A DNA stretch of 64,000 nt from Algoriphagus sp. (lineage in GTDB: Bacteria > Bacteroidota > Bacteroidia > Cytophagales > Cyclobacteriaceae): NCBI RefSeq assembly GCF_013373065.1, contig NZ_JABXIN010000011.1:124001-188000 (forward strand), read 5' to 3'. A program made the position numbers and the translations under genes. The number at the start of each line of letters is the position of its first letter. The stretch's first letter is position 1. The notes beneath the pieces are model-generated. The model saw only the letters and a program-made list of their open reading frames with translations. It made no database searches and was not told where the DNA came from. This document shows, piece by piece, positions 1 through 9,758 of this stretch.

Positions 1-47
1 GTATAAGGGTGTTTTCATTGGTTAAAGCTTAAGAAAAAACTGTCAAA

Positions 48-2660
48 ATGAGTGACAACGAAAATATAATCAATCCCGGAGACGAGAACCTGCACGATTC
101 GGTTCCTGTGACGGGGATGTATAAAGACTGGTTCTTGGATTATGCTTCCTATGTAATTTTGGAGCGAGCAGTTCCGGCAATTGAAGATGGGTTGAAGCCA
201 GTTCAGAGAAGAATTTTGCATGCCATGAAGGAAATGGACGATGGCAGATTCAACAAAGTGGCTAATATCATCGGTCAATCCATGCAATACCATCCCCATG
301 GAGATGCTTCAATTGGTGATGCCATTGTCAATTTGGGACAAAAGGATTTATTGATTGAGACGCAGGGTAACTGGGGTGATATCCGAACAGGTGATTCAGC
401 TGCCGCTGCTCGTTATATTGAAGCTCGCCTTTCTAAGTTTGCGCTTGAGGTTGTTTTTAATCCGCAAACGACTGATTGGCAACTTTCTTACGATGGTCGA
501 AAACGAGAACCAGTTACGCTGCCTGTAAAATTCCCGCTTTTGCTTGCCCAAGGGGTAGAGGGGATTGCAGTTGGGCTTTCGACGAAAATCCTTCCTCATA
601 ATTTCTGTGAACTCATTGAAGGCTCCATTGAAATTCTAAAAGGGAATAAAACCAATATACTTCCTGATTTCCTTACTGGGGGCTTGGCTGATTTTAGTGA
701 ATACAATGGAGGTCTGAGAGGTGGGAAAGTAAAGGTTCGTGCGAGAATTGAAGAGGAGGATACCAAGATTTTGGTTATCAAAGAAATACCTTATGGGACA
801 ACTACCGATTCTCTTATTGATTCGATTTTGAAAGCCAATGATAAAGGCAAAATCAAAATCAAGAAAGTTGTAGATAATACGGCAAAGAATGTTGAAATAC
901 AGGTTCATTTGGCCTCTGGTGTTTCACCGGATGTAACCATTGATGCGCTTTATGCATTTACGGATTGTGAGGTTTCTATCTCACCAAATGCCTGCGTGAT
1001 CATCAATGAGAAACCGGTATTCCTTTCTGTCAATGACATTCTAGAATACAATACCAAGCAAACCAAAAAGCTCCTTAAGCAGGAATTAGAGATCCGAAAA
1101 GGGGAGTTAATGGAGAAGCTTTTGTTTTCTTCCTTAGAAAAAATCTTTATTGAGAATCGAATCTATAGAGACATTGAAGAATGTACGACTTGGGAAGAAG
1201 TTCTTCAGGCCATTGACAAAGGATTGGATCCTTATAAACCTGATTTTTATAGAGAGATTACCCAGGATGACTTGGTTCGTTTGACGGAAATCAAGATCAA
1301 GCGGATTTCCAAGTATGACTCTTTCAAAGCTGATGAATTGATGCGTCGATTGGAAGAAGAACTGAAGGAAGTAAATTACAATCTTCGACATCTTACTGAA
1401 TACTCCATTAAGTATTATGAAAGGCTTTTGGAGAAATATGGTAAAGGACGAGAGCGAAAAACTGAGATTCGTGCTTTTGATACCATTCAAGCTACTGTTG
1501 TAGCTGCTAACAATGCAAAGTTGTATGTAAACCGAAAAGATGGTTTTGTTGGCTTTGGTCTTAAGAAGGACGAGTTTGTTTGTGATTGTTCTGATTTGGA
1601 TGACATCATTGCGATCCGGAAAGATGGGAAAATGATGGTGTCTAAGATCCAGGATAAGCTTTTCATGGGGAAAGACATTCTTCATGTAGGTATTTTCCGA
1701 AAGAATGATGACCGCCTGACTTTTAATTTGATTTATCTGGATGGAGCCAGTGGTCGTGCAATGGTCAAGCGCTTCCAACCTGGAGGTGTTACTCGGGATC
1801 GTGAGTATGATCTCACCAAAGGCACGAAAGGGTCTAAAGTTTTGTATTTGACTGCCAATCCTAACGGAGAAGCTGAAATTGTAACGGTTTATCTCACACA
1901 AGGAGCGAAGGCTAGGGTGAAAGTTTTTGATTTTGATTTTGCCACCTTGGATATCAAAGGACGGGGTGCTGGAGGAAATATTTTGACTAAGTATCCTGTA
2001 AGAAAGGTTCAGCTGAAGATGGAAGGCGTTTCCACCTTGGGAGGCTTGGATATTTATTATGACCCAGTTGTCGGTAGATTGAATACCGATGAGCGAGGGC
2101 AGTTGATTGGTAATTTCTTAGGTGAGGACAAGATTTTGGTCTGCTACAAATCTGGAGATTATGAATTGACAGGATTTGAATTGACCAATAGATATGAGCC
2201 CAATGAGGTTCTTTTGATCGAAAAATTTGATCCTGAGAAAGTCTTGTCTGCAGTTTACTATGATGGTGGTAGCAAAACCTATTATGTAAAACGCTTCCAG
2301 ATTGAGACTACTACCATGAACAAGAAGTTCAACTTCATTACAGATCATCGATCTTCTTACCTCAAATTGATTTCTACTGAAAAACAGCCGCAAGTCAAGG
2401 TTCTTGTTCTAAAAGGAAAAACCGAAGAAGAGCAGGAATATGATTTGGATATGCTGATAGATGTGAAGGGTTGGAAGGCTATGGGCAATAAGTTAAGTTC
2501 TCATCCTGTGAAGGAGGTGAATCTGATTTCTTCTCAAAAGGCTGAAAATAAAGTGAAAGAGGGACAAGATGATGATAGTTCAGATGAATTGGAAATTGGA
2601 AGCACTATCGATTTGAGTCCCAAAAAGGATAGCGACGAGGAGCAATTGGGCTTGTTTTAA
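48..2660 (+). CDS. parC: DNA topoisomerase IV subunit A (ParC/GyrA family)
   Basis: Type IIA topoisomerase breakage-reunion subunit that decatenates and relaxes DNA together with a ParE partner, which is not in this window. The N-terminal winged-helix/tower domain is recognisable (GLKPVQRRILHAM near residue 48, HPHGDASIGDAI near 82). The catalytic tyrosine is Y123 in AARYIEARL. A diverged beta-pinwheel C-terminal domain follows, then an acidic tail ending EEQLGLF. At 870 residues it has the length of Bacteroidota ParC-type proteins; GyrA is less likely because I see no clear GyrA-box. The SpoU methyltransferase gene starts 9 nt after its stop, so the two are probably cotranscribed. Confidence 0.93.
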   Translation: MSDNENIINPGDENLHDSVPVTGMYKDWFLDYASYVILERAVPAIEDGLKPVQRRILHAMKEMDDGRFNKVANIIGQSMQYHPHGDASIGDAIVNLGQKDLLIETQGNWGDIRTGDSAAAARYIEARLSKFALEVVFNPQTTDWQLSYDGRKREPVTLPVKFPLLLAQGVEGIAVGLSTKILPHNFCELIEGSIEILKGNKTNILPDFLTGGLADFSEYNGGLRGGKVKVRARIEEEDTKILVIKEIPYGTTTDSLIDSILKANDKGKIKIKKVVDNTAKNVEIQVHLASGVSPDVTIDALYAFTDCEVSISPNACVIINEKPVFLSVNDILEYNTKQTKKLLKQELEIRKGELMEKLLFSSLEKIFIENRIYRDIEECTTWEEVLQAIDKGLDPYKPDFYREITQDDLVRLTEIKIKRISKYDSFKADELMRRLEEELKEVNYNLRHLTEYSIKYYERLLEKYGKGRERKTEIRAFDTIQATVVAANNAKLYVNRKDGFVGFGLKKDEFVCDCSDLDDIIAIRKDGKMMVSKIQDKLFMGKDILHVGIFRKNDDRLTFNLIYLDGASGRAMVKRFQPGGVTRDREYDLTKGTKGSKVLYLTANPNGEAEIVTVYLTQGAKARVKVFDFDFATLDIKGRGAGGNILTKYPVRKVQLKMEGVSTLGGLDIYYDPVVGRLNTDERGQLIGNFLGEDKILVCYKSGDYELTGFELTNRYEPNEVLLIEKFDPEKVLSAVYYDGGSKTYYVKRFQIETTTMNKKFNFITDHRSSYLKLISTEKQPQVKVLVLKGKTEEEQEYDLDMLIDVKGWKAMGNKLSSHPVKEVNLISSQKAENKVKEGQDDDSSDELEIGSTIDLSPKKDSDEEQLGLF

Positions 2661-2669
2661 ATTCGATTC

Positions 2670-3374
2670 ATGAGTCAAAAACAACCGGAAATAGCATTCG
2701 ATCAGGGACTTTTAGAGTATTTGGGCCAATATATTACAGACCATAAGAAGAAACTGATTGATGACGTTCTTGAAAAAAGAACTCGTTTTATTACGGTTGT
2801 TTTAGAGAATATTCATAAACCCCACAATGCAAGTGCAGTCATCCGTACCTGTGATTGTTTCGGTGTTCAGGATATGCATGTCATCGAAAAGACAAATGCT
2901 TATAAAGTAAATCCCTATGTAACGAGAGGAGCAGCTCAGTGGGTGGATTTACATAAATACTACCGAAAAGAGGGTTCTTCAGTCGATGCTTGCTTTGATG
3001 ATTTACGGGGAAAAGGATATAAAATTTATGGAACGAGTCCTGATCCGACCTCTTTAACTCTTGATGAGCTTGAACCAAAAGAAAAAATAGCCTTAGTCTT
3101 TGGAAACGAGCATGAAGGAATTTCTGAAGAAGTAAAAGAAAAGGCCGATGGTTTGGTTCACATTCCAATGTTAGGTTTTACGGAAAGTTTCAATATATCA
3201 GTATCAGCCTCTATTTTTCTGTATGAGTTGATCAAAAAGGCTGAGAGTTTCCATCATCCTGATTTTTACTTATCTGAAAGCGAAAAGGACATTCTTCGAA
3301 TGAAATGGTATCGATCGATAGTTAAGCGATCTGACCTGCATGAAAAGCATTACTGGAAAAGTAAGGAAGCATAA
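2670..3374 (+). CDS. trmH: TrmH/SpoU family RNA 2'-O-ribose methyltransferase
   Basis: SPOUT-superfamily, SAM-dependent methyltransferase, most likely making Gm18 in tRNA. All three SpoU motifs are visible: NIHKPHNASAVIRT at about 47-60 with the catalytic-type Arg59, GNEHEGIS at 145-152, and ESFNISVSAS at 172-181, which forms the trefoil-knot SAM site. The 234-residue length and the long C-terminal helix after motif 3 fit TrmH (tRNA Gm18) better than rRNA-specific RlmB, but the substrate cannot be proved from sequence. It follows parC by 9 nt and is followed by a strong terminator. Confidence 0.85.
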   Translation: MSQKQPEIAFDQGLLEYLGQYITDHKKKLIDDVLEKRTRFITVVLENIHKPHNASAVIRTCDCFGVQDMHVIEKTNAYKVNPYVTRGAAQWVDLHKYYRKEGSSVDACFDDLRGKGYKIYGTSPDPTSLTLDELEPKEKIALVFGNEHEGISEEVKEKADGLVHIPMLGFTESFNISVSASIFLYELIKKAESFHHPDFYLSESEKDILRMKWYRSIVKRSDLHEKHYWKSKEA

Positions 3375-3375
3375 A

Positions 3376-3402
3376 AAAATCCCCAGTCGGGGATTTTTTC
3401 TT
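3376..3402. terminator. Bidirectional terminator between trmH and cyclophilin
   Basis: Perfect stem aaatcccc / ggggattt with loop agt at 3377-3397, flanked by an A-run on the left and a T-run on the right, so it can stop transcription from both convergent genes. Confidence 0.85.
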
Positions 3403-3839
3403 TATTCTTCGTGGATGATGATTTTTTCAATTTTATCACCGGCTCGGATATCATCAATGACCTCAAGCCCTTCATATACTTTTCCAAAACAGGTGTGATT
3501 TCTGTCTAAGTGACTGGTATTTTGTCTGCTATGGCAAATGAAAAATTGAGACCCCCCGGTATTTCTTCCAGCGTGAGCCATGGAAAGTACCCCTCGATCG
3601 TGGTATTGATTTTCTCCAGTCAACTCACAATCGATCATGTAACCTGGTCCCCCTCTGCCTGTTCCTTCAGGACATCCTCCTTGAATTACAAAGTTTGGTA
3701 TGACACGGTGAAAAGTAAGTCCATCATAAAATCCTTTTTTAGAAAGATCAATAAAGTTTTTCACTGTATTGGGAGCATCCTTTTCATAAAATTCCACTTT
3801 CATGGTTCCCTTTTCAGTGATGATTTCAGCTGTTTTCAT
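3402..3839 (-). CDS. Cyclophilin-type peptidyl-prolyl cis-trans isomerase
   Basis: Catalyses proline isomerisation during protein folding. The compact single cyclophilin domain is typical: [16 protein letters not shown] carries the catalytic Arg, and [10 protein letters not shown] is present. No signal peptide is visible from the chosen start, so it is probably cytoplasmic. I start at the ATG at 3839 (145 residues, [11 protein letters not shown]). The longer reading frame to 3875 begins inside a good TAnnTTTG promoter box (3873-3880) and would add an unfamiliar N-terminus. It is monocistronic and convergent with trmH across a shared terminator. Confidence 0.9.
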   Translation of the reverse strand: MKTAEIITEKGTMKVEFYEKDAPNTVKNFIDLSKKGFYDGLTFHRVIPNFVIQGGCPEGTGRGGPGYMIDCELTGENQYHDRGVLSMAHAGRNTGGSQFFICHSRQNTSHLDRNHTCFGKVYEGLEVIDDIRAGDKIEKIIIHEE

Positions 3840-3872
3840 GGATTTGGTTGGTGTTAAGAATATTAAAGTTGC

Positions 3873-3880
3873 CAAAAATA
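3873..3880 (-). promoter_or_regulatory. Bacteroidota -7 box upstream of cyclophilin
   Basis: Minus-strand TATTTTTG matches TAnnTTTG, about 34 nt before the ATG at 3839. A possible -33 TTTG lies at 3905-3908 with a long spacing. It argues against the upstream in-frame start. Confidence 0.55.
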
Positions 3881-3922
3881 AGCCTAGAATCTGAAATATC
3901 TACTCAAATCAGATTTTGGATT

Positions 3923-3953
3923 AAAAAAAGCCCACTTCAAAAGAAGTGGGCTA
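3923..3953 (-). terminator. Terminator downstream of pckA
   Basis: Stem agcccacttc / gaagtgggct (3929-3952) followed on the minus strand by a run of T. It lies 28 nt past the pckA stop. Confidence 0.85.
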
Positions 3954-3980
3954 AGGGTTACACTTGGGTTATTGAATGGT

Positions 3981-5582
3981 TTAAATAGAAGGTGCCCCTT
4001 TTAAGATGTCCTCAGAAGCAAATTCTTCAAACTGTTTGAAATTATTGATGAAGGATTCCGCAAGAATCCATGCTTGTTTATCATAATCCTCTGGATTGTT
4101 CCAGGTATTTCTTGGATTAAGGACATCACTTGGAACCCCAGGACAACTTTGAGGAACTTCAAAGCCGAAAATCGGGTGTTTCTTATAGTTTACATCTTCA
4201 AGTTTTCCTTCCAAAGCTGCTGAAATCATCCCACGAGTATGTGATAACTTCATTCTGGTACCGACTCCATAATGTCCTCCAGTCCATCCTGTATTTACCA
4301 ACCAAACATTGGTTTGATATTCTTCCATTTTTTCCCCAAAAAGAGTCGCATAAGCGGTTGGGTGGAGCGGAAGAAATGCTGCGCCAAAACAGGCTGAGAA
4401 GGTGAGTTTCGGTTCAGTAATTCCCATTTCTGTACCAGCGACTTTTGCAGTGTATCCAGAAATAAAATGATACATTGCCTGACTCTTGTTCAATTTTGAG
4501 ATTGGGGGAATTACTCCAAATGCATCTGCGGTGAGGAAGAAAATATTTTTAGGAATACCTGCAATAGAAGGATTTTTTGAATTGTGAATGAAATGGATAG
4601 GGTAGGCTGTTCGGGTATTTTCAGTGACAGACTTGTTCTTGAAATCCACTTCCCTACTATTTGGCTTGAACCGCGTGTTTTCTACAATCGCCCCAAACTT
4701 TATGGCGTCATAAATCTCCGGTTCTTTCTCCCGATTAAGATCAATAACCTTTGCATAACAACCACCTTCAAAATTGAAAACGCCATTTTCTGCCCATCCA
4801 TGTTCATCATCTCCAATCAAAGCCCGTTTTGGATCGGCAGAAAGGGTAGTTTTTCCAGTCCCAGATAGACCAAAGAAAATAGCCGTATCTCCTTCTTCTC
4901 CTACATTGGCCGAGCAATGCATCGAAAGCGTATTTCGTTCTTCTGGAAGAATGTAATTCAAAACGGAGAAGATTCCTTTCTTCATTTCTCCGGCATACCC
5001 CGTACCTCCAATAAGAATCATTCTTCTGGAGAGGTTTAAAATTGCAAAGTTTGGATTTTTTGTGCCGTCTGTAAAAGGATCGGCTTCAAAGCCAGGTGCG
5101 CAAATAATAGTGAAATCATGTTCAAAGTTTTCCAATTCTTCCGAAGTGGGCCTTAAGAACATGTTATTGCAGAATAGGTTATGCCAAGCCCAAGTATTGA
5201 TCACTCGGATGTTTAATCGATAATTTGGGTCAGCACCTGCAAAAGCGTCTCTAACATACAGGTCCTTATCCTGTAAGTAGTTTTTCATCTTTTCCAGAAG
5301 ACTATCAAACTTTCCTTCATCAAAGGGAATGTTGATGTCTCCCCACCAAACCGTATGCTCGGTTTTGGAATCTAAAACGATGTAGCGGTCTTTTGGCGAT
5401 CTTCCCGTAAATTTTCCGGTATCGGCCATTAAGGCACCGGTAGAAGTTAAAGAACCTTCTTTTCGAGCCAAGGAATGCTCAATTAACTCGGCTGGGGTTA
5501 GATTGTAATGGATTTTTCCACTCGTTATAAGACCAAGGAAATCCAAGGGAGAGGTTTTTAAATCCATAGCTAAATCCTGCAT
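3981..5582 (-). CDS. pckA: Phosphoenolpyruvate carboxykinase (ATP)
   Basis: Converts oxaloacetate plus ATP to phosphoenolpyruvate and CO2, the first committed step of gluconeogenesis. At 533 residues it has standard ATP-PEPCK length. Visible motifs are GKFTGRSPKDRYIV near 57, the kinase-1a P-loop GLSGTGKTT at 238-246 with Lys244, and the following GDDEHGW metal-binding stretch. The start is ATG at 5582; a second Met at codon 6 is an alternative. It is monocistronic with its own terminator. Together with the POT transporter and exported peptidases it suggests growth on peptides and organic acids, which is inference. Confidence 0.96.
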   Translation of the reverse strand: MQDLAMDLKTSPLDFLGLITSGKIHYNLTPAELIEHSLARKEGSLTSTGALMADTGKFTGRSPKDRYIVLDSKTEHTVWWGDINIPFDEGKFDSLLEKMKNYLQDKDLYVRDAFAGADPNYRLNIRVINTWAWHNLFCNNMFLRPTSEELENFEHDFTIICAPGFEADPFTDGTKNPNFAILNLSRRMILIGGTGYAGEMKKGIFSVLNYILPEERNTLSMHCSANVGEEGDTAIFFGLSGTGKTTLSADPKRALIGDDEHGWAENGVFNFEGGCYAKVIDLNREKEPEIYDAIKFGAIVENTRFKPNSREVDFKNKSVTENTRTAYPIHFIHNSKNPSIAGIPKNIFFLTADAFGVIPPISKLNKSQAMYHFISGYTAKVAGTEMGITEPKLTFSACFGAAFLPLHPTAYATLFGEKMEEYQTNVWLVNTGWTGGHYGVGTRMKLSHTRGMISAALEGKLEDVNYKKHPIFGFEVPQSCPGVPSDVLNPRNTWNNPEDYDKQAWILAESFINNFKQFEEFASEDILKGAPSI

Positions 5583-5863
5583 AAATATTGGGTTTATATA
5601 CTGAAAATTGTCTGTTCAAAATTAAGTAAATACCTTTTACTAATTACCAAAAAATCTTCATTTTTTGCTCATTCAATCGATTACGAAGAAAATTCAGAAA
5701 ATTATTTGGTGTATTCTAAAATTCTGTTTTTTCCATTAATCATAAACTGACTATTGTCATATCTATAATTGAATAATCTTAGGATGTAGGTAGGCTTTTT
5801 TTGGAAGTAAGTACCAAATTGCTTTATCATTGTAAAATCTATACACCCAAAAAATCTTGATCC

Positions 5864-7420
5864 TTGGAAACACCAAATAATCCTGAATTTGAAGGGCCTA
5901 CCATTTTTGGCCATCCAAAAGGTCTGATGACCTTGTTTTTTACCGAAATGTGGGAACGCTTTAGCTATTATGGAATGCGTGCCCTCCTTATTCTATTTAT
6001 GACCGCTGCTATTGCAGATGGAGGTCTAGGTTTTGATGATAAAACCTCAGGTGCCATCTATGGACTTTATACCATGGGGGTTTATCTCTTAGCCTTGCCA
6101 GGTGGTTGGTTAGCGGATCGACTTTTTGGTTTGAAAAAATCTGTATGGTATGGTGGAATTATTATTGCTATGGGTCACTTTACAATGGCCTTACCAGGTA
6201 TTTTTTCTGCTGGAGATTATGCCTCTAAAACTGAATTGAGTTCACTGGACATTAATTCATTCTTCTTGGGATTGATTTTAATTGTTTTTGGTACTGGTCT
6301 GTTAAAACCTAATATCAGCTCTATTGTAGGTCAATTATATCCTGCAGGAAGTGCCAAACGCGATGCTGGTTTTTCCATTTTCTATATGGGAATCAATCTA
6401 GGAGCCTTAATTGCACCAATAGCATGTAGTACACTGGCAGAGTATGATTGGCACCTGGGCTTTGGTTTAGCAGGCTTTGGAATGGTATTAGGCTTGATCC
6501 AGTATAAATTGACTGGAAGTTCTTTAGATGGATACGGCGAAGCACCAATTCCAGTAAACGATGTTGAAAAGTCTCAGCAAAGTCGTCTTAAGAAATCTGT
6601 TAGTTGGATAGGGCTGGTAGTTTTAGGAATTATAGCTGTTTTGTTTACAGGAGTTGTCCCGGTTAATGCTGCCGCTATTGCGAGTCTTTCGGGTACAATT
6701 ATCGCTTTGGTGGCTTTTGGATACTTAGGCTATGTGATTCTTTTTGGAGGTCTCGATAAGTCCGATAGAAATAAGGTGGGTGTTATTGCCATTCTTTTCT
6801 TGTTCTCAGCGATGTTCTGGTCCGGATTCGAGCAAGCAGGTTCTACGCTGAACTTATTTGCTGATCGATTTACAGATCGCACCGTTTTAGGGTTTGAAAT
6901 CCCAACAGGTTATTTCCAGTCGATCAACTCCATGTTCATTATCATTTTTGCTCCAATTTTTGGTGGAATGTGGGTTTGGTTGGGTAGAAAAAATTTAGAA
7001 CCTAGTTCTCCATTGAAGTTTACTTTTGGTCTTTTCCTTCTTGGCTTAGGCTTCTTAGTAATGTATTTCGCAGCTAAAATTGCGGCATCTGGTGAATTGG
7101 CAGCTCCCACTTGGTTGATCATGACTTATATGCTACACACCTTTGGAGAGTTGGCGCTTTCTCCGGTAGGATTGAGTTTGGTGACCAAATTGGCTCCTAA
7201 AGGATATGGAGGTCAGATGATGGGTATTTGGTTCCTTTCTGTTTCTTTGGGTAACCTATTTGCAGGTTTGATTGCAGGAGAAGCAAGTGGGGGTACGGAA
7301 GAAGCCTTGGCTCAAATGCCTGATCAGTATATGTTGATTGTTTATACAGTGATAGGTTCAGCTGCAGTACTCTTCTTGTTGAAACCAATCATTCGAAAAA
7401 TGATGGGAGAAGTTCATTAA
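5864..7420 (+). CDS. POT/PTR family proton-coupled oligopeptide transporter
   Basis: Inner-membrane major facilitator that imports di- and tripeptides with protons. The family signatures are clear: ExxERFSYYG (EMWERFSYYGMRAL, about residues 28-41) and the PTR2 motif FYMGINLGALIAP near 180. About 14 hydrophobic segments over 518 residues match bacterial POTs. The frame opens with TTG at 5864 (METPNNPEFEGP), the best available start before the first membrane helix. It ends in a shared terminator facing a TetR gene. The 281 nt upstream of it holds no gene that I can support. Confidence 0.92.
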   Translation: METPNNPEFEGPTIFGHPKGLMTLFFTEMWERFSYYGMRALLILFMTAAIADGGLGFDDKTSGAIYGLYTMGVYLLALPGGWLADRLFGLKKSVWYGGIIIAMGHFTMALPGIFSAGDYASKTELSSLDINSFFLGLILIVFGTGLLKPNISSIVGQLYPAGSAKRDAGFSIFYMGINLGALIAPIACSTLAEYDWHLGFGLAGFGMVLGLIQYKLTGSSLDGYGEAPIPVNDVEKSQQSRLKKSVSWIGLVVLGIIAVLFTGVVPVNAAAIASLSGTIIALVAFGYLGYVILFGGLDKSDRNKVGVIAILFLFSAMFWSGFEQAGSTLNLFADRFTDRTVLGFEIPTGYFQSINSMFIIIFAPIFGGMWVWLGRKNLEPSSPLKFTFGLFLLGLGFLVMYFAAKIAASGELAAPTWLIMTYMLHTFGELALSPVGLSLVTKLAPKGYGGQMMGIWFLSVSLGNLFAGLIAGEASGGTEEALAQMPDQYMLIVYTVIGSAAVLFLLKPIIRKMMGEVH

Positions 7421-7439
7421 AGTTCATCAACGATAAAAA

Positions 7440-7472
7440 AGAAGGCTATCCAATTTAGGATAGCCTTTTGTT
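7440..7472. terminator. Bidirectional terminator between POT transporter and TetR gene
   Basis: Stem aaggctatcc / ggatagcctt (7442-7467) with A-run before and T-run after; it serves both convergent genes. Confidence 0.85.
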
Positions 7473-7473
7473 T

Positions 7474-8169
7474 TTAAAACAAACTTGTTTGAACTGTTGA
7501 AGGTCGGCTGGCTTGTATTGTACCTTTTAGCATGTCCTGTAATAATTTCAAAAACCCATGCTGCCAGTTTTCGGGGTTTATTTTTACCTCTTTTCCCTCA
7601 TAACCAATCGGCCCGAGCATTTTTTCGAAACCGATAATCATGCTCCATACGGTGTAAAAAGTGATTTCAGGCTGCAATTCAGGGCGAATACTTCCATCTT
7701 TGATTCCTTGGCTAACCATCATTACTCCAAACTTGGCCGGTTCATGATGGATTTCTAAAAGCTTCTGGAAATGCTGACTCTCCAAAATTAAAGGATCAAT
7801 CGTTTTACGGGATTCTTCATCATTGAACTTTTTGACAAGGTCCATAAAGCCAATTATTGAATCATATAAAATCTGGTTTTTCTTAGCGAATTCAACCACT
7901 CGAATAACGAGCTCATTGAGCTTTTCTAATCCATTTATTCCTTTCAGGAGATAAACTTCCCGGAATTCATCCTTAAATAGATCAAATGCTTTTTTGGTCA
8001 GGGCCATGAACAAATCTTCTTTGTTCTTATAATAAAAATAGGTAAGCCCCTTACTGATACCAGCAGATTTGGCAATATCATCCATTCGCGTGGCTTGATA
8101 ACCTTTTGTTGTGAACAGGAAGATTGCAGTATCTAGAATTAACTTTTCTTTATTCTTCTCCTTAGGCAT
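7474..8169 (-). CDS. TetR/AcrR family transcriptional regulator
   Basis: One-component repressor. The N-terminal TetR helix-turn-helix is typical (TKGYQATRMDDIAKSAG, then GLTYFYYKNKEDLFMAL, residues about 19-57), followed by a helical ligand-binding/dimerisation domain ending near 231. The target genes are unknown. It faces the POT gene convergently, so that gene is not an obvious divergent target, and no divergently transcribed partner lies upstream (tyrS runs the same way). Confidence 0.88.
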   Translation of the reverse strand: MPKEKNKEKLILDTAIFLFTTKGYQATRMDDIAKSAGISKGLTYFYYKNKEDLFMALTKKAFDLFKDEFREVYLLKGINGLEKLNELVIRVVEFAKKNQILYDSIIGFMDLVKKFNDEESRKTIDPLILESQHFQKLLEIHHEPAKFGVMMVSQGIKDGSIRPELQPEITFYTVWSMIIGFEKMLGPIGYEGKEVKINPENWQHGFLKLLQDMLKGTIQASRPSTVQTSLF

Positions 8170-8252
8170 CGTAACAAATCAAATTTCTTTCGCTCTGTGA
8201 AAATATTAAACCTTGGTCAAAAAAATGAATTAGCCCTCAGTCAATTTTAAGA

Positions 8253-8282
8253 AAATGGCCGAAATAAAAATCCCGGCCATTA
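8253..8282 (-). terminator. Probable terminator downstream of tyrS
   Basis: Stem aatggccg / cggccatt with a 12-nt loop, followed on the minus strand by a short imperfect T tract. It lies 13 nt past the tyrS stop. Confidence 0.6.
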
Positions 8283-8294
8283 TTTCAATCTTTT

Positions 8295-9590
8295 TTAAGC
8301 TGTAACCTCTACGATGAAATAATTCTTCTTTCCTTTTTGAACAAGAAGGTATTTTCCTTGTAAAAGTTGGGAAGTGAATGCTCCGTTTGGATCCGTTTGT
8401 TTTTCCTTATTAATACTTAGACCACCTCCTTGAATCAACTTTCTAGCCTCTCCTTTAGAGGAAAAGATGACTCCTTGAGTCATTTCGCCAAATAGGTCTA
8501 AGACAGTTTCAATTTCTTCGAATTGAGTTTTGTTAATTTTCACCTGTGGAACTCCATCAAATACTTGCAGGAAGGTTCGTTCGTCCAGGGTCGCCAAGTC
8601 TTCTGTAGAAGATTTTCCAAAGAGAATCTGTGAAGCTTTTTGAGCTATCAAATAATCCGCTTCACTGTGAACCATAGTCGTTACCTGTTTTGCAATTTCA
8701 TGCTGCAAAAGCCGCAAATGTGGAGCTTCTTGGTGAGACATTTCCAAGTTTTCGATAGTTTCTCGATCCAGGGTTGTGAAGATCCGGATATATTTAGAAG
8801 CGTCTTCGTCTGATACGTTTAGCCAGAATTGATAGAAGGCGTAAGGAGAAGTTTTTTCGGGATCCAACCATACGGAGCCACTTTCTGTTTTTCCGAATTT
8901 GCTTCCATCAGCTTTGGTAATCAAAGGAACGGTCAACGCATAGGCAGAACCTCCACCCATTCTTCGGATTAATTCGGTACCTGTGACGATGTTTCCCCAC
9001 TGATCAGAACCACCCAATTGGACGGTACAGTTTTTATTTTTCCAAAGATGGTAAAAGTCATATCCTTGGATCAATTGATAGGAGAACTCTGTAAAGGAAA
9101 GACCGCTACCTTCTTCCAATCTTCGTTTGACACTGTCCTTCGCCATCATGTAATTGACGGTAATATGCTTTCCTACATCCCGAATAAAATCAAGGAATGA
9201 GAATTGGGACATCCAATCGTAATTATTGACCAGTTCGGCTTTATTGGATGAGTCCGTCGAAAAATCTAAGAATTTGGAAAGTTGGTTTTGAATACAAGAT
9301 ACGTTATGGTCTAGCGTAGCTTTATCCAAGAGGTTTCGCTCTGCAGATTTAAAAGAGGGGTCTCCGATCATTCCTGTCGCTCCACCCACCAAAGCATAAG
9401 GTTTGTGTCCCGCTCGTTGAAAATGCAAAAGTGTCATAACCCCAACCAAATGGCCGATATGCAAGGAGTCTGCCGTTGGATCAAATCCCAAATATGCAGC
9501 AGCCATGCCTTTATTAAGGTGATCATCAATTTCAGGAGTCATGTCTTGGAGCATTCCTCTCCAACGTAGTTCTTCTATAAATGAATTCAT
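8295..9590 (-). CDS. tyrS: Tyrosyl-tRNA synthetase
   Basis: Class I aminoacyl-tRNA synthetase that charges tRNA-Tyr. The HIGH signature is seen as HIGH in [10 protein letters not shown] and the KMSKS equivalent as KFGKTE. A C-terminal S4-like RNA-binding domain follows ([18 protein letters not shown]). The length of 431 residues is normal for bacterial TyrRS. I choose ATG at 9590 ([12 protein letters not shown]). The frame stays open to 9617, but a TAnnTTTG box at 9615-9622 would then lie over the start, and the extra nine residues are not family-like. Confidence 0.95.
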   Translation of the reverse strand: MNSFIEELRWRGMLQDMTPEIDDHLNKGMAAAYLGFDPTADSLHIGHLVGVMTLLHFQRAGHKPYALVGGATGMIGDPSFKSAERNLLDKATLDHNVSCIQNQLSKFLDFSTDSSNKAELVNNYDWMSQFSFLDFIRDVGKHITVNYMMAKDSVKRRLEEGSGLSFTEFSYQLIQGYDFYHLWKNKNCTVQLGGSDQWGNIVTGTELIRRMGGGSAYALTVPLITKADGSKFGKTESGSVWLDPEKTSPYAFYQFWLNVSDEDASKYIRIFTTLDRETIENLEMSHQEAPHLRLLQHEIAKQVTTMVHSEADYLIAQKASQILFGKSSTEDLATLDERTFLQVFDGVPQVKINKTQFEEIETVLDLFGEMTQGVIFSSKGEARKLIQGGGLSINKEKQTDPNGAFTSQLLQGKYLLVQKGKKNYFIVEVTA

Positions 9591-9614
9591 TTTTGCCTTT
9601 TGGTATTTAGCCTG

Positions 9615-9622
9615 CAAATATA
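9615..9622 (-). promoter_or_regulatory. Bacteroidota -7 box upstream of tyrS
   Basis: Minus-strand TATATTTG followed by C matches TAnnTTTGC exactly, 25 nt before the chosen start at 9590. I see no convincing -33 TTG at the right spacing. Confidence 0.55.
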
Positions 9623-9758
9623 GGATGCTTGTTTTAGGGATGGAAAGAAAATAGGATGCTTTACCATCTTAAATTGAATTCTTATCTATAAAATAAGATT
9701 GCTGGTTAAGAATTTGGTTTTTTCTTACTTTGGGTCCGCATTTTACAGATAATAAGAA

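Noticed and set aside
1-25. Seven in-frame codons followed by TAA at the left edge, possibly the end of an upstream gene
   Set aside because: Too short to assign; an upstream parE is expected from family context but cannot be shown.
1134-1901. 255-codon open frame on the minus strand inside parC
   Set aside because: It is wholly antisense to strongly supported topoisomerase coding sequence, and its translation shows no domain-like pattern.
5583-5863. Possible RNA gene or small ORF in the gap between pckA and the POT gene
   Set aside because: No stable hairpin or convincing ORF; the short minus-strand frame here overlaps the POT gene start.
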